This document shows positions 1 to 12,051 of a stretch of DNA of 64,000 nucleotides, one piece after another. The position numbers and the translations under genes are program-made. Where the stretch lies: assembly GCA_943704425.1 (NCBI GenBank), contig CALSCP010001168.1:15901-79900 (forward strand), read 5' to 3'. Numbering within the stretch: the stretch's first letter is position 1; every line of letters starts with the position of its first letter. The stretch is from Ministeria vibrans ATCC 50519 (lineage: Eukaryota > Opisthokonta > Filasterea). The notes beneath the pieces are model-generated. The model was not told the DNA's origin and did no database searches. It was given only the letters and a program-made list of their open reading frames with translations.

Positions 1-72
<72 letters not shown>
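1..72. repeat. (TG)n microsatellite
   Basis: Uninterrupted TG dinucleotides from the window edge, followed to about 180 by imperfect TG blocks spaced by GTGA-type interruptions. It lies just before the acceptor of the first visible kinase exon, so it is probably the 3' part of an intron of that gene. Confidence 0.95.
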
Positions 73-74
<2 letters not shown>

Positions 75-194
75 TGGTGTGTGTGAAGGAGTCTGTGACT
101 GATTGTGTGTGTGTGTGAGTGAAGGAGTCGGTGATTGATTGTGTGTGAGTGAATGAGTTGTGACTGATTGTGTTTCTTCTTTTTGTATCGGTAG

Positions 195-1814
195 ACAAAG
201 CGAATTCGGTACTATGAAGTGAAGAAAGCGATTGGACAGGGTGCGTTTGGGCGCATTAAACTGGGCGTCCATCACAAGACGGGACGAGAGGTATCCGCAT
301 TTGTATTCAGAGTGGGATTGAATGTGCTCTCTCTGTCGAGTCAGATGGAGTTCACACACACCAAGAGAAAATCCACTGTTGACCTTTTTCGTCATTTTTT
401 AAGGTGGCACTGAAAATGATGAGCAAAGACAAAGTGAAGTCAATGCAAACCCTCAAGCGTGAGATTCAGGTGTTCCAAGGGCTCCATCATCCCTGCATTA
501 TTGACGTCATTGAGGTAAATAGTCACATTGCCTACTTGTGTGTGTGTGCGGTGTTTCTGTTTGTGTACCTTTGTGGTGCATGTGTTTTGTGTCTTCTCAT
601 TTAGCGTTTTTGTTTTGTGTTAGGTGATCAACCGAGAGAAGTACGTGTGCCTTGTGCTGGAGTACGCGTCTGGGGGGGATTTACTCGACTACATCAACTC
701 ATGTCCGCACTGCCAACTCGGCGAGAAGGAGTCCGCAAGGTATCCCCTAACCCTAATCCTAACTGACAACTTCCCGCCCTCATAATTCATACCCTCACTG
801 CTTATTTTTCTCAATCTTTTTTGCTATGTTAGAGTATTCTATGCCATTTCGCAAGGCGTACAGTACCTCCACTCACAGAATGTCATCCATCGCGATCTCA
901 AGCCCGACAACATTCTCCTTGACAGCAAAAAGAATGTCAAAATTAGTGACTTTGGTCTGAGCAAACGCATTGAGAACAAGCAACAGTACCTCAAGACAAA
1001 CTGCGGAAGTGCAATCTATGCTGCACCCGAACTCGGCACAAAGGTAAATCATACTTCAAAACATATTTGCACTGACATACCATCATACACACTCGTCTGT
1101 GTGTCTCAGCGGTACCTGGGCCCTCCTGTTGACGTGTGGGGCTGCGGTGTGATCCTGTACAACATTCTGTTTGGCTGCCAGCCTTTTGGCGTCAAGGACG
1201 GTGAGTCAGTGCCGAGCATCTACAAGAAGATCCGCACTGGCAACATTCGCTTCAAGACGGACACGGGCGTCAGTGAGAATGCAATCAGCATTGTGCGTGG
1301 CTGTCTCACTCTCAAAGTGGAAGATCGCGCCACCATTGAGACGGTATGGGAACAAACCATGGTGTATGTGTACACGTCTAAAGATTTTTTTTTTTGTCTC
1401 TTCGTCGTACATGTGTGTGTGTGGTGTATAGGTGCTCGAACATGCTTGGCTGAAGGGCGTCTCGCGTGTCTACAACAACATGATCAAGTCGGGTCTCAAA
1501 TCGTCGTCGGAGCGCATTGCCCACTACGCCGAAGAGTGCAAGCGCAACATTACGCGTCTTCAAGAGGCTGCGGGTGACCAGGTACCACAATATTGCTTTT
1601 GTTTATATGTACTGATCCCTCTCGTGTCTCTTTTGTTTTCTTTTCTGTCTCTGCTTCTCTCTCTCTGTATCTCTCTCTCGCGTAGATTTTCAACTGGCAA
1701 CTGGTTGAATTCACGAACGAAGTGCAAATCTACTCTCTCACAAACAGTGACGGTGGTTCAGTCATTAACTGCAAAGGTATAAAAAAAAACTCGGACAGTG
1801 AGTGTGTATATATG

Positions 1815-1884
<70 letters not shown>

Positions 1885-2904
1885 TTTGTGGTGTGTGTCT
1901 ACTAATGCGGTCTGATTGTGCATTGTCATAGGTCGCGGACTGGTTAAGTACCCGTTTGAGCTGGTCAAGGCGAAGATTGGAGATCAGAAGTGGATGAATG
2001 AGAACCTTCTCGACTCAATCAGGTACGTGTCTTGATCGTCATTGTATTCACTTATTGTGTGTAACTTTCTGAATCACACTCACACAACTCCCACACTCCC
2101 TCACTCACACACATACTCTCTGTTTCTCTGTAGCACTTCTCCCATTCTTCTGGAGAAGCTCGACAGCAACACGGACATTATCTACACCCTCCACGACAAG
2201 ACATCTGTCTTCACCAAGACTCCTCGTGACTTCTGTCAGTTGGTTCATCGTGAAACAGACAATGAGACGGGTAAGGCAGTAGTATCCTTCGCTCTCCCTG
2301 TTCCCTGTCTCTCACTCTAACTCTGACACTGACTCACTCTTGTTGTCACTGACTCACTGACGTTGCATGTCACTTACTTGACTCTCCCTATGTCTCTGAC
2401 TGAGTCACTCATACTGTGTTACTAACTGACTGTCACTGCACAAATCTCTCTCATGACGTTTTTACAGGGCGATTCTACGTTGGGGAAGTGAGTGTGGAGC
2501 ACGATGGGTGCCCGGTGCAGAGTGGCTGTGTGCGTGGCAGCAACGACTGTTCAGGCTGGCTAGTCGAGCCTCTTGGCAAGAGCTCGTCCTTTGTCACTTG
2601 CGTCTTCAAAGTATTATCGTAGTAGATCATTGCTCGCTCTCCTTCTCACGCACACGCACGCACACACACACTTTTTTTTATTTATCTCTTAGTTGGATCT
2701 CAAGGGAAACGTTGAAGACGACCAAATGATCTCTCTCACCAAAGAATTGCCAATGCTCGTCAACAAAGTACCATTTCCACACCCACACACGCACTCCTTG
2801 TCTTTTCTTTACTCATTTATATCTGTTTATAGCTTCGCACTGTTTTGGCGGATGAAGAGAAAGCGGCACTGAAGAACGCGAAAAAGGGCGCAAAACCAGT
2901 GTAG
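195..2904 (+). CDS. Serine/threonine kinase with C-terminal START lipid-binding domain (5' partial)
   Basis: Twelve exons give about 510 residues; the true start lies upstream, since the first exon opens at an acceptor (AG at 193-194) in phase 0. The kinase half has GQGAFG, the VALK lysine, HRDLKPDN, ISDFGLSK, an APE motif and DVWGCGVILY, and looks like the CAMK/AMPK group. After about 45 linker residues (AEECKRNITRL) comes a START-type domain: FTNEVQIYS, LVKYPFELV, TPRDFCQLV, VSVEHDGCP, VRGSNDCSGW, and an LDLKGNVED strand before the last helix. Introns are 65-200 bp and the stop is TAG. By family knowledge START domains hold sterols, phospholipids or other hydrophobic ligands, so a lipid-regulated kinase is inferred. 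All catalytic residues are present. The kinase call is secure; the START call rests on motif order. Confidence 0.85.
1818..1883. repeat. (TG)n microsatellite in kinase intron
   Basis: About 32 TG units inside the intron that separates the two START exons ending near 1777 and beginning at 1932. Confidence 0.95.
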
Positions 2905-2936
2905 TAAAGCAAACCCATTCAAATTTAATGGTAAAC

Positions 2937-3160
2937 TTAACAATCGTCGACCAATTGAATCATTTTACTTATTCTTTTATAGGGACAAGTATGAGAGTGT
3001 GAGAGAAGAGAGTTTGAGAGAGTTTGAGAGAGAGTATGAGAGAGAGTTTGAGAGAGAGTTTGAGAGAGAGAGAGTTTGAGAGAGAGAAGGAGAGTTTGAG
3101 AGTTTGAGAGAGTTTGAGAGAGAGAGGGAGAGTTAGAGAGAGAGAGTTTGAGAGAGAGAG

Positions 3161-3198
<38 letters not shown>

Positions 3199-5429
3199 CA
3201 AAGTGATGGAGAGAGAGAGAGGGAGAGAGACAGAGAGAGAAAAAACAAAGTGATGGAGAGAGAGGAAGGAAAAAGAACAAAGTGATGGAGAGAGAGAAGA
3301 GAGAAAAAGAACAAAGTGATAGAGAGAGAGGAACAAATAGACAGAAAGGGAAAGAAAAAGTTTTGGTGTACCTTTCCCAGTTCGCCTGTGATAAGATAGC
3401 CTTCGTCGTCAAAAGCAGCCGCCGTGTCCTCCTCGTTGCCCAGGTAGCCCACAAACACATGCCGCCCGCGTGTCCGCACATGTCCATTCCCCGCTCGGTC
3501 ACGGTTCACCAGACGAAAGTCTGTACCCAGCAAAGGCCGACCGCATGGGCGCCCGCCCGAAGACGACGACGACGACGATGATGATGACGGCGATGCACCT
3601 GTACTCAGTGGCACCGCAAACGACGTCAGACCCAGTGTCGTTGTGATGGGTCCACTGCACTCGTACATGCCAAATGTCTCGTGCACCGGCAGACTAATGC
3701 TGAGCATGCCGGCCGCCGAGCGACTGCGTAGCGGCGCACCCACACACACCGCAGTGCGCACCTTGTGCATCCCCAACTGTGCCCGATAGTGTCGCGTTAC
3801 AAGCCGATCCATGAGCCAAGTCATAAATGGCTTTCCACCCCCACTTCCGCTTCCACTACCACCTCCACCACCACTACCACTACCACTCCCTCCACTCCCA
3901 TCGTCCGCCGACGGACGCGTGTGATACTCCGTCTGCAAACGTCGCGCGTACTTTGAAAGGCGCTTGGCGAAGAACCCTTTGCCAGCCTCAGCGTGCTCCA
4001 CAAGCGCATAGATCTTTTCCCACAACCGAGGGAATGCAACAAAGACTGTTGGCTGTGCAACAAAAAAAAAATAGGTGAAATGCACTACTTTGGCGTTTTG
4101 TTGCCTACCTGTACGTCCGCCAGCATCGTCTCAATGCCACTCTTGAGGACACCAGCGTGTGGAGTAAACACAACATGGGCACCAACAACCATGGGTACGT
4201 GAATGTCGAGTATTTGAGCGGCAGTATGAGCACAGGGGAGATAGGAGAGAAAGGTGTCGGTGGATGTGACGCGCAGCAGTTTGGTGGCAATCTGCTTGGC
4301 AGTCCACGTGAAATTGTCGTGCGACAGCAACACACCCATGGGGTGGCCTGTCGTACCTGCATTGTAAGCGACACAACACGGGTTTCCCGGCATAATGTTG
4401 CCACAGCGAATGCGCACATCTAGCTCACGCACGTCACTGCCAATTGACATAAATTCGGACCAAAGACACACGCGGACGTCGTCGGTCGCCTCGGGATCAC
4501 GCGAACCTGACCACTGGATCACAGCTTTGAGGTCGGGGAGGCGCGCTGCGATGCGGCGAAGCATCTGAAACGTTCGCAACGAGTCGACAATGATCACGTC
4601 TGCCTCGCAATGACGTGCCATGTACCACAACGCCTGCGGAAAAAACAAAAATCGAATAAGACAGCTCACACACAGAACACTGTAACAGGTGGCACACCAC
4701 GGAGTCATGAACAGCACACACACACACATACACCACAGAGATACACACAAAATAAAAAGACACACCACAAAGATACACCACACACACACACACTCACACA
4801 CAACACATCGCGACCCAGCCACCGCACATACACGCAATCTCTCGCTTCTCATGCTTACCTTGGGGCTGTCCGCGCAGTAGATAGGCACAGCAACACCGCC
4901 TGCAAGAGAGACGCGAAAATCAACGACACAGCACCAAAATGTCTTGCACTCACCTGCAAAAAACGCAGCCAAATAGGCAATAGACCACTCGGGACAATTG
5001 TAACCAATGATAGCCACACCCCGGCCGGCCTCATGCCCAAGAGCAATCAGGCCCTGCACAAGGAAGAGAGGGAGAAGAGAGAGAAAGAGAGAGAGAGAGA
5101 GAAAAAAAAAGAAGGAAAAAAAAGAGTTCGCGTCATTGTCGCTCAGCACTTCCCTGAGTACCTTGGCAGCGCGTTGAACATCCTCGTAGTACTCTTTCCA
5201 AGTCCATGAGCGTGTGCTGTTCCCGTGGATGCTGAGCGCCATCTGGAGAGCAGACAAGACACGAATGAGCAAAACGACATTTGGACGAGTTCCCAAACTC
5301 CCCCTTGACCTTTGGTCCATTCTCGCGCGCACATCTCTCAAACGCCTCAAGCACAGTCACAGGAGGCGAATCTCCTATCCGGACGTGGACGTCCGCGGTT
5401 GCGGTGGTGCTGGTGACGCGATCAGGCAT
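2937..5429 (-). CDS. Bubblegum-type long-chain acyl-CoA synthetase, C-terminal domain missing
   Basis: Exons read from 5429 downward: an N-terminal part, WTWKEYYEDVQRAAK, then VAIIGYNCPEW, FFAGGVAVPIY, DLKAVIQW, the AMP-binding signature YNAGTTGHPMGV with LLSHDN, SYLPCAHTAAQ, FVAFPRLWEK, HETFGMYECSG and VFVGYLGNEEDT. The order and spacing match ACSBG acyl-CoA synthetases, which activate fatty acids with ATP and CoA. The reading stops at YLITGELGK. There the usual TGD aspartate is a glutamate, and the roughly 110-130-residue C-terminal domain with the catalytic lysine is absent. What follows is a GA/CT tract. A splice from a GTACAC donor near 3370 to an acceptor near 2974 would add only two residues; without splicing the frame runs through the repeat as Ser/Leu/Phe codons to 2937. 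The signature lysine is also replaced (HPMG). A Gly/Ser-rich insert lies near 3830-3900. Possibly a degenerate or non-catalytic product. Confidence 0.8.
2995..3350. repeat. GA-rich tract with AAACAAAGTGATGG units
   Basis: Plus strand shows GAGAGTTTGAGAGA-type repeats, then GA tracts broken at least four times by an AACAAAGTGATGG or AACAAAGTGATAG unit. It fills the last intron or 3' end of the acyl-CoA synthetase gene. Related units occur in introns of other genes in this window. Confidence 0.85.
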
Positions 5430-5610
5430 GAAAAAAATCTAACAGTTTATTCACTGATCACTCAATATTCCTTTTTGACATTGAGTACAGCTCTCGATTC
5501 TCTATTTATTTTCCTATTCTTTCTATACCATTCTCTTTTGACATTTGAGCCTGACTGTCAGTCGTTGGTCGTCAGTCGTTGCCGTGGCTCTGCGATCCGC
5601 ATTATTTCTC
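5430..5610. promoter_or_regulatory. Divergent promoter region, acyl-CoA synthetase / TONSL
   Basis: 181 bp between two start codons on opposite strands, so it must hold both promoters. It is T-rich on the plus strand and contains the decamer GTCAGTCGTT twice (5557-5566 and 5571-5580), the second 31-40 bases before the TONSL ATG. No TATA box was recognised. Confidence 0.5.
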
Positions 5611-5959
5611 ATGAAGAAGAAATCATCGGACGAGATCCTCTTGCAGGATCTGCAGCGGCGCCTGACGCGAGCCGAGCGACGGTATGAAGACACTGCTGGC
5701 CGGCCCACTGTGTGTTTCTGCTTGACAGACCCCCCCTTCCCAAATAAGCGTTCGCGCGCCGTGTTTTTTGACCACCGTCTCACTTGTGTTGTGTTCGCGT
5801 CCAGGGGCGACACGGTCGAGGAGGCGCTGGTCGCCAGCCAGATTGGTTCGCTCTATCAAGAGCTTGGCGACTACCGCACGGCACTTGAGTACCACCAGGT
5901 AACGAGAGCCACCCGTATCCCTGTCCCCTCTCAGCGACTCGAACGACTCACTGACATGA

Positions 5960-6017
<58 letters not shown>

Positions 6018-8374
6018 TTGGGTCTATAGCGTGAATTGAAGTTGACGCTACAACGTGCCCAGACGGACGCCACCGTTGCTCAAATCTACTGCCACATTGC
6101 AGAGTGTTACAAGGATATGGGTGAGGTTCGACAGGCACTGGAAGCGTGTCGCAAGCAACGGGCAGTCGCCGAGGAGAAACACGACCTCACCGAACTCCAA
6201 CGCGCCTTCACCACCCTCGGCTGTGTCTACAGGTCACGCGGACAGACGCACGGGCGTGCTCGTGCGGCAGTGTTGCAAGACTTGCGTCTCGCTCGAGATG
6301 CCTTCGAGAAGAGTCTCGCCCTGGCACGCCGCAGCGATGTGGGTCGCGGTGATAGCAAGTTGCGCCTGGCCTTTCTCTGTGATGCTCTTAAGAACCTCGG
6401 AGACACCCTCGACGACTTGGAACAGCATGATGAGGCATTGTCGTATCTTGAAGAAGGTCTTCGCCTTGCTTCCGACAAGCTCAAAGACTCGGCACGTCAG
6501 TCAGCACTGGAAATCTCCGTGGGCTCGACATTGGCGCACTCGGGGGACTTTGATCGGGCGGTCAAGTTTCTCACCGACTGTGTACAGATGGCACGAAATG
6601 CGTCGAACATCCTGGCGCAAGCAGAGGCCCTTAACAACCTTGGCGATGCGTACATGCGCCAGGGCGAGCCGGCGCGTGCCCAGCCCATGTTCCGTCAGGC
6701 CTATCGTCTCGCCCTGAAACAAAAACGCGATCCGTCATTGCCTCAAACGGTTGCCGACAACTACCGAATGGTACGTCGCTCGCTCAAAATCGAGCAAGAG
6801 ATTGTTCTTTGGCGCGGCCGCGTCCATCGGCTGCGCGAGACGACTAGCGATGGTATCAATGCGGGCGAAGGCGATGGTGAGACCAACGACATGTTTGCAA
6901 CCACAAGCGATCGCGGTGAGCGCCGTGCTTTGCCGCGTGCCCTTGAGAAACTGGGTGATCTCTCGGTGGATGTAAATCGACCGGCCGATGCAGTCGCCCA
7001 CTACGACAATGCCATTCTGGTGAGCACTCCCGCGACGCGGTTTCGTCGTGATTTGCACTTGGCCGTGGCAGAGCACTCGGAGGATGTGCACCAGTCGGCA
7101 ACCTACTATGAGAAGCACGCACGACTGGTTGCCGCGGAGACGGACGACCGCGACGCGGTCGTTGCTTCGTCGTTGTGCCGCGCCGCTCGCGGCTACACGC
7201 TGCTGGATCATGCCGCCAAGGCCGTGGAGCTGCTGCGTGAGGCACACGATCGCGCGAGTGCCGCGGAACACCTCAACTTGCGCGTGCTCGCCTCTTCTCT
7301 TCTGCAAAAATGCTCGACCCTTTTGGGGCGCAATGACGATGCGCAAGCGTGGTCGATTGTGGCACAGTCTGCACAAGCAGAGCAGCGTCGTCGAACTGCA
7401 ACCATCACTACTGGGAGGAGTGATGATGGTGACGAGGAAATTGAAGAGGGCGACGAGGAGGGAGCAGGAGCCGATGACGAGAGGGAGGAGACAATTGACT
7501 TGACTGATCCTCTTGACGACGTGATGTCGCTGGCAAGAGAGAGCACGGACGAAGAAAGTGAAGAGGACTGCAGTGACGATGAAGGAGGTGAAAGTGAGTC
7601 GTTGCACGGCCTTGAAAAGCGTGTGCGACAGCAGAAGGTGAAGAACCATAAGAAGAAGAAGGGGAAGCGGAGAAGAGGAGAGAGTGAGTCGGATGTCGAG
7701 GAGGAGGAAGAGGAAGAAGAAGAGGACGAGGATGGTAGTGGCGAGCTTGTGTTGACGGCGTCCGAAGATGAGGAGGTCGAAGAGGACTCGCTTGAAATGC
7801 GACCTGGTGTGCCACGCAGACTGGGCGACGTGTCGAGTTTGATCAATCGTCGTAACGAAAAGGGTGAGACCAAGTTGCATCGTGCCGCGATTGCGGGTCG
7901 TGTCGATGTGTGTCGACAGCTTTTGGCAGCGGGCATTGACATCCACGCGCGTGATTGGGCCCACTGGAGTGCGCTGCACGAAGCGTCCAACTTCGGCTTT
8001 GTCCAAGTGGTGGAGCTTCTCTTGGAGCATGGCGCCCGTGTCAACCAGAGTGGCTTTCATGGCATGACGCCCCTTCACGATGCGTGTCTTAATGGCCACG
8101 CAGACGTGGTGCGTGTTTTGCTGCAAGCCGGTGCTAATCCGACCCTCCTCGACGACTTTCAACGGTCACCGCTGGATGTTATTTCCGACAACGACCACGA
8201 GGGCGCCACGAGAAAGATGGTTCGGCGTGCTCTGCGCGACCTTGCGCGAGACTCGTCGTCGGCGCTGGCGGCGCGAGCGCGGGCTATGTTGAGCGGTACC
8301 AAGGACGACGATGCGGCAGAACCGTGTGTCCTGGCTACTCATGTGACTGAGCGATTCGAGCACGACGACGACGA

Positions 8375-8405
<31 letters not shown>

Positions 8406-9245
8406 GAGCACCGCCAAGGTGACGGGTCTCTCGTCGAAGGGGAGGAAGAGACGCAGGAGGAGAATGTGATGTTGACAATGGACGTGGATGGTGAGGAGGT
8501 GGCGGAAGAGGAGGAGAGCGAGGGAGGCGTTGAGCAGGCAACGGAGAGTCGACGCACTTCGGCACGGCAGCAGCAGCACCTAGAGCAACAGGAGCGACTA
8601 CGTCGACATGCAGTTGCTGCGGGTGGTCTTGTGCATGCGATGATGTCGGGCAGCGACAATGAACTCAGCGGTGATGAGCAAAGGCACAATGAGTCACCAT
8701 CATGTTCCCCAATGGCGACGCCCGTGCGGAGCAGTCAAAAGCGAGACGCAGCCTCGGTACTTGTATCGCCTGCGGTGCGAAACAAACGCCAACGACGCAA
8801 TCAGCAGGGGCCAACCCGAAACCAGTATAATCGACGCGTCGGTGTGGCTGTGTCGTCGCGACGAAGACGCAGCAGCGGACCGGGCGACATCGACGAAGTG
8901 TACGACAACTTTTGTATTCGAGGTAATGACGACGAGGTGGAGGAGGAAGAGGAAGAGGAAGAGGAAGAGGAAGAGGAGTCTGAGGTAGACGAGGTGCGTG
9001 GCGAGAGACTTGCAATGAGTGACGACAGCAGTGGCGCGGAAGACGATGCTGAGGCGCACCATTGTTCGCGTCGTCACCGTCGTCGCCGTCACACTGCACA
9101 CCGACATCAATTGTCGTCGTCGCCTGTTCTTTCGCCAACGTGTAGCTCTCCGCCAGTAGCAACACCCTTGCCATTGCCGCTACCCTTACCCTACATCACC
9201 AGCAACAACGACGACAATGATAGGGAGAAGGAGGGCACCATCACC

Positions 9246-9286
<41 letters not shown>

Positions 9287-11195
9287 CAACAATAACACCG
9301 ACACATTTTTTGGTGGCGACGACTACACATCGCCGCAGTTGATTGATTATGATCGTCGCAGCCAGTCTGTGATGGTGCGCTGTCGTGTTACACTTGAGGA
9401 CCACGATACCATGCTGGTGCCTATGCCGGCCGACAGTCTTGTGCGTGATATCTGCAAAGAAGTGTGTCGCCGCCGTATTCTCGACGGCTCTGACGTGCCT
9501 GTGATTGCGTGCTTGCTCTTTGATGGGGCCACACTGCACAATAATGACCGAGTCTCGTCCATCACGGGCGCTGGACACGGCGACGCGGACCCTGTTGTGG
9601 CGCTCACTGCTCGTGTGCTCGAGTGGCACACGCCCGATCTGGCGACTCAATTTGAGGCACAAGCGCCTGCAACCGCCCAAGCGCGTCTTGTTCACCAGGT
9701 ACTGACGTCGCAAACACACCGGGCTGACGACATGGGAAATGGTGGCGATGACCAAGCGGTGTCGTCCATGATTCTGGTTGATTTGTCCTCCCTGGACACA
9801 GTTCGTGTTGACGATGAGACGCTCGTGCCATTGTTTGCCGTTTTGCGTGGCAACTCAACTCGCTCGGTGTTGCGCCGTGTGAGTTTTGCAGGGGTGATTC
9901 TGTCGCCGCTTTTGCTGTCGCAACTTGAGCAGACCTTCTCCGAGCTGGTTCATCTTGATTCAATCTGCGTGTCGCGTTGCACCACCACCGCTGCCGATGC
10001 ACTCCTGTTGTGTCGTGCCTGTGCTGCCAGTCGCACAGTTCACGATTTGGACCTGTCGCACAATCCTATGGTGTCGCGCGTCGAAGGCACGGCCGCAGCG
10101 CTTGCACTGAGTGTCGGGGCAGCTGCAGACGCACTGGCGCGTCTCGTCTCGGTATGTGGACCGCGTCTTCGTCGACTCTCACTTGACGACTGTGCTCTTG
10201 AGGACGGCATGCTTTCGAGTAGACTGTTGGCAATGGCTTGGCAAAACCTAGTGGTCTTAGAGCGTCTCTCGCTCGCGTATAACAGTCGTGCGGGGTGTGC
10301 CTTTGCCGCAGCCATGCTCTCTCCTAACTGTGTTGCCCTCTCGTTGACACACCTGAATCTCTCGTTTATGGGTGTTGCTTGTACTGCGGACGGACAGGCA
10401 ACGTTGCGATTGGCAGGGGCTTTACGCAAGTGTGCGCATCTTGAGACGCTGTGTCTCTCTGGCTGGACACTCGACCCGACGTCGATTGTCCAGGCGGCTC
10501 TCCCGACGCTGCACGAGCTCGCACTTTCCCAGTGTAATCTTCCGAGTGGCTTCATTGCTGAGCTGGCACGCGCCGGTCCGCACCAGCAATTAGTGCGCTT
10601 GGATGTGTCGTGCAACACCAATGTGTTTGTAGGGGTGGAGTGCGAAGACTTGCGTGTTGTCTTGGCACATGTGAAGGATCTTGATGCGCGACTGTCGTGT
10701 GTGTCTTTGGCTCAGACGGCGCAGATGGTGGACGCCGTTGCACAAGAATGCCGTGAGGTGGAGGTGAAGCTTAAGGTGGGTGGTGGGTTGCTGGAGACGG
10801 ACGATCACGGCTGGGATGCGTTTGTGCGCGCGTGTGGAGCGAGTCGCGAGCGTGGAGCTGTATGCGTTGACTTTGGTGCGTGTGAGTGGAACACAATGGC
10901 GCGTCGGACTGAATTGGCTCGTTTTGGACGTGTGGGTGAGCTAACGAGCGACGAGAGCCAACGAGGCCGACCAGCACGTCTTGTGGTGACTTTGGCGGCA
11001 CGTCATGCCGGCGGCGGTGGAGGCGGTGGCGGTGGTGCAAGTGGAGGTGGAGACGCTTCGGCGCAGCGTGGGGGAGTCACTCACTATGCACGACCTCACG
11101 ACACGTCACAAGCGGTGGTGGTGTCGCAGGTAACTCGTCTTGAGCGCGAGCTTGACGCATGGGATGCGGATGCCGACCTGGATAATGAGTGGTGA
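5611..11195 (+). CDS. TONSL: TONSL (Tonsoku-like) replication-fork repair protein
   Basis: Three exons (5611-5681, 5805-about 5898, 6030-11195) encode about 1,770 residues. Order: TPR repeats (residues 1-450, e.g. GSLYQELGDYRTALEYH, EALNNLGDAYMRQGEP); acidic linker with basic KKKKGKRRR; three ankyrin repeats (about 655-775); a second long acidic, low-complexity region; a ubiquitin-like segment (about 1165-1260, VMVRCRVTLEDHD); leucine-rich repeats to the end (about 1300-1610, LDLSHNP, LTHLNLSFMG). This is the metazoan TONSL layout. In animals TONSL pairs with MMS22L, and its ankyrin domain reads unmethylated H4K20 on new chromatin to load RAD51 at broken forks. RDWAHWSALHEASNFG and TPLHDACLNGH keep the Trp, Glu, Asn and Asp positions of that pocket. 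The start was chosen as the first ATG, opening a TPR in frame. The second intron carries a 54-nt poly-T. Confidence 0.9.
5963..6016. repeat. Poly-T run in TONSL intron 2
   Basis: 54 consecutive T residues a dozen bases before the acceptor at 6028-6029, serving as an extreme polypyrimidine tract. Length is likely variable and prone to sequencing error. Confidence 0.95.
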
Positions 11196-11437
11196 ATGTA
11201 TTATTATTGTAACAAATTCAGTTTGTAAGACCTCGGGAGACTTCTTCAGAAGATAAATTTAGAAACTAAACGTGGTTCTGCTTGTGTTGTCGCTTTTGCG
11301 TTTGCGATTGATAAAACACGAAACATCTTTATTCATGTGTCATTGGTTCCTGTTCATTATTCCATTCTTGAGAAAACTGAGTTTGATCTCAACTCACACA
11401 CAAACATTATTTATTAGTATCCTTTGGTTTTTTTGCC

Positions 11438-11687
11438 ATGGCATCAAAGGCTGCAAGCGCTGTGTCCTTTTTTGGCGAGGAGGCCGTCCGACAGTTCCCC
11501 AAACGAGCGAACCGTGGTCTTTGGGGTCGCACCAATGTTTCGTCGGGTTACAGAGTACGATTTCGCGCCACTGCGCCCCCGCCAGCGCCTCACCTCCCTC
11601 CGTGCTGTTTGGTTTTGTATAGGATACCTTTTCCAAGAAGAAGACGCGGCGAACGTGGAAGCCAAATGTTCAGGTGAGAAACAATCG

Positions 11688-11718
<31 letters not shown>

Positions 11719-12005
11719 TATTTGCGAGCGACCTCATTTAATGTTATTTTTTCGTGTGCTGTGGCCACTAGAGACGCGATTTCTACAGTCCTATATTGAA
11801 CGAGTTCATTCGATTGAACATTACGACGAACATGATGCGCACCATGGCGAAGCGAGGTGGATTTGACGAGTTTTTCTTGCGGACCCCCCCACGAGAATTG
11901 ACGGGCTACATGTCGGTCGCACTTCAGCAGCGCATCATTGCCGCGCGCGAGGTACCTGCGTCTTCAGGCGGCCACAGTAGACTGACTATCTCCTCTTCCT
12001 CCTCC

Positions 12006-12051
<46 letters not shown>

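Noticed and set aside
743-763. CCCTAACCCTAATCC, resembling telomeric repeat
   Set aside because: Only two to three units inside a kinase intron; too short for an interstitial telomere claim.
195-2904. Kinase-START as a transfer from plants
   Set aside because: Introns and base composition match the neighbours, and the kinase type differs from the wheat protein; independent origin is simpler.
6735-8162. Minus-strand open frame of about 475 codons
   Set aside because: Antisense to the TONSL TPR and ankyrin regions; no domain pattern of its own.
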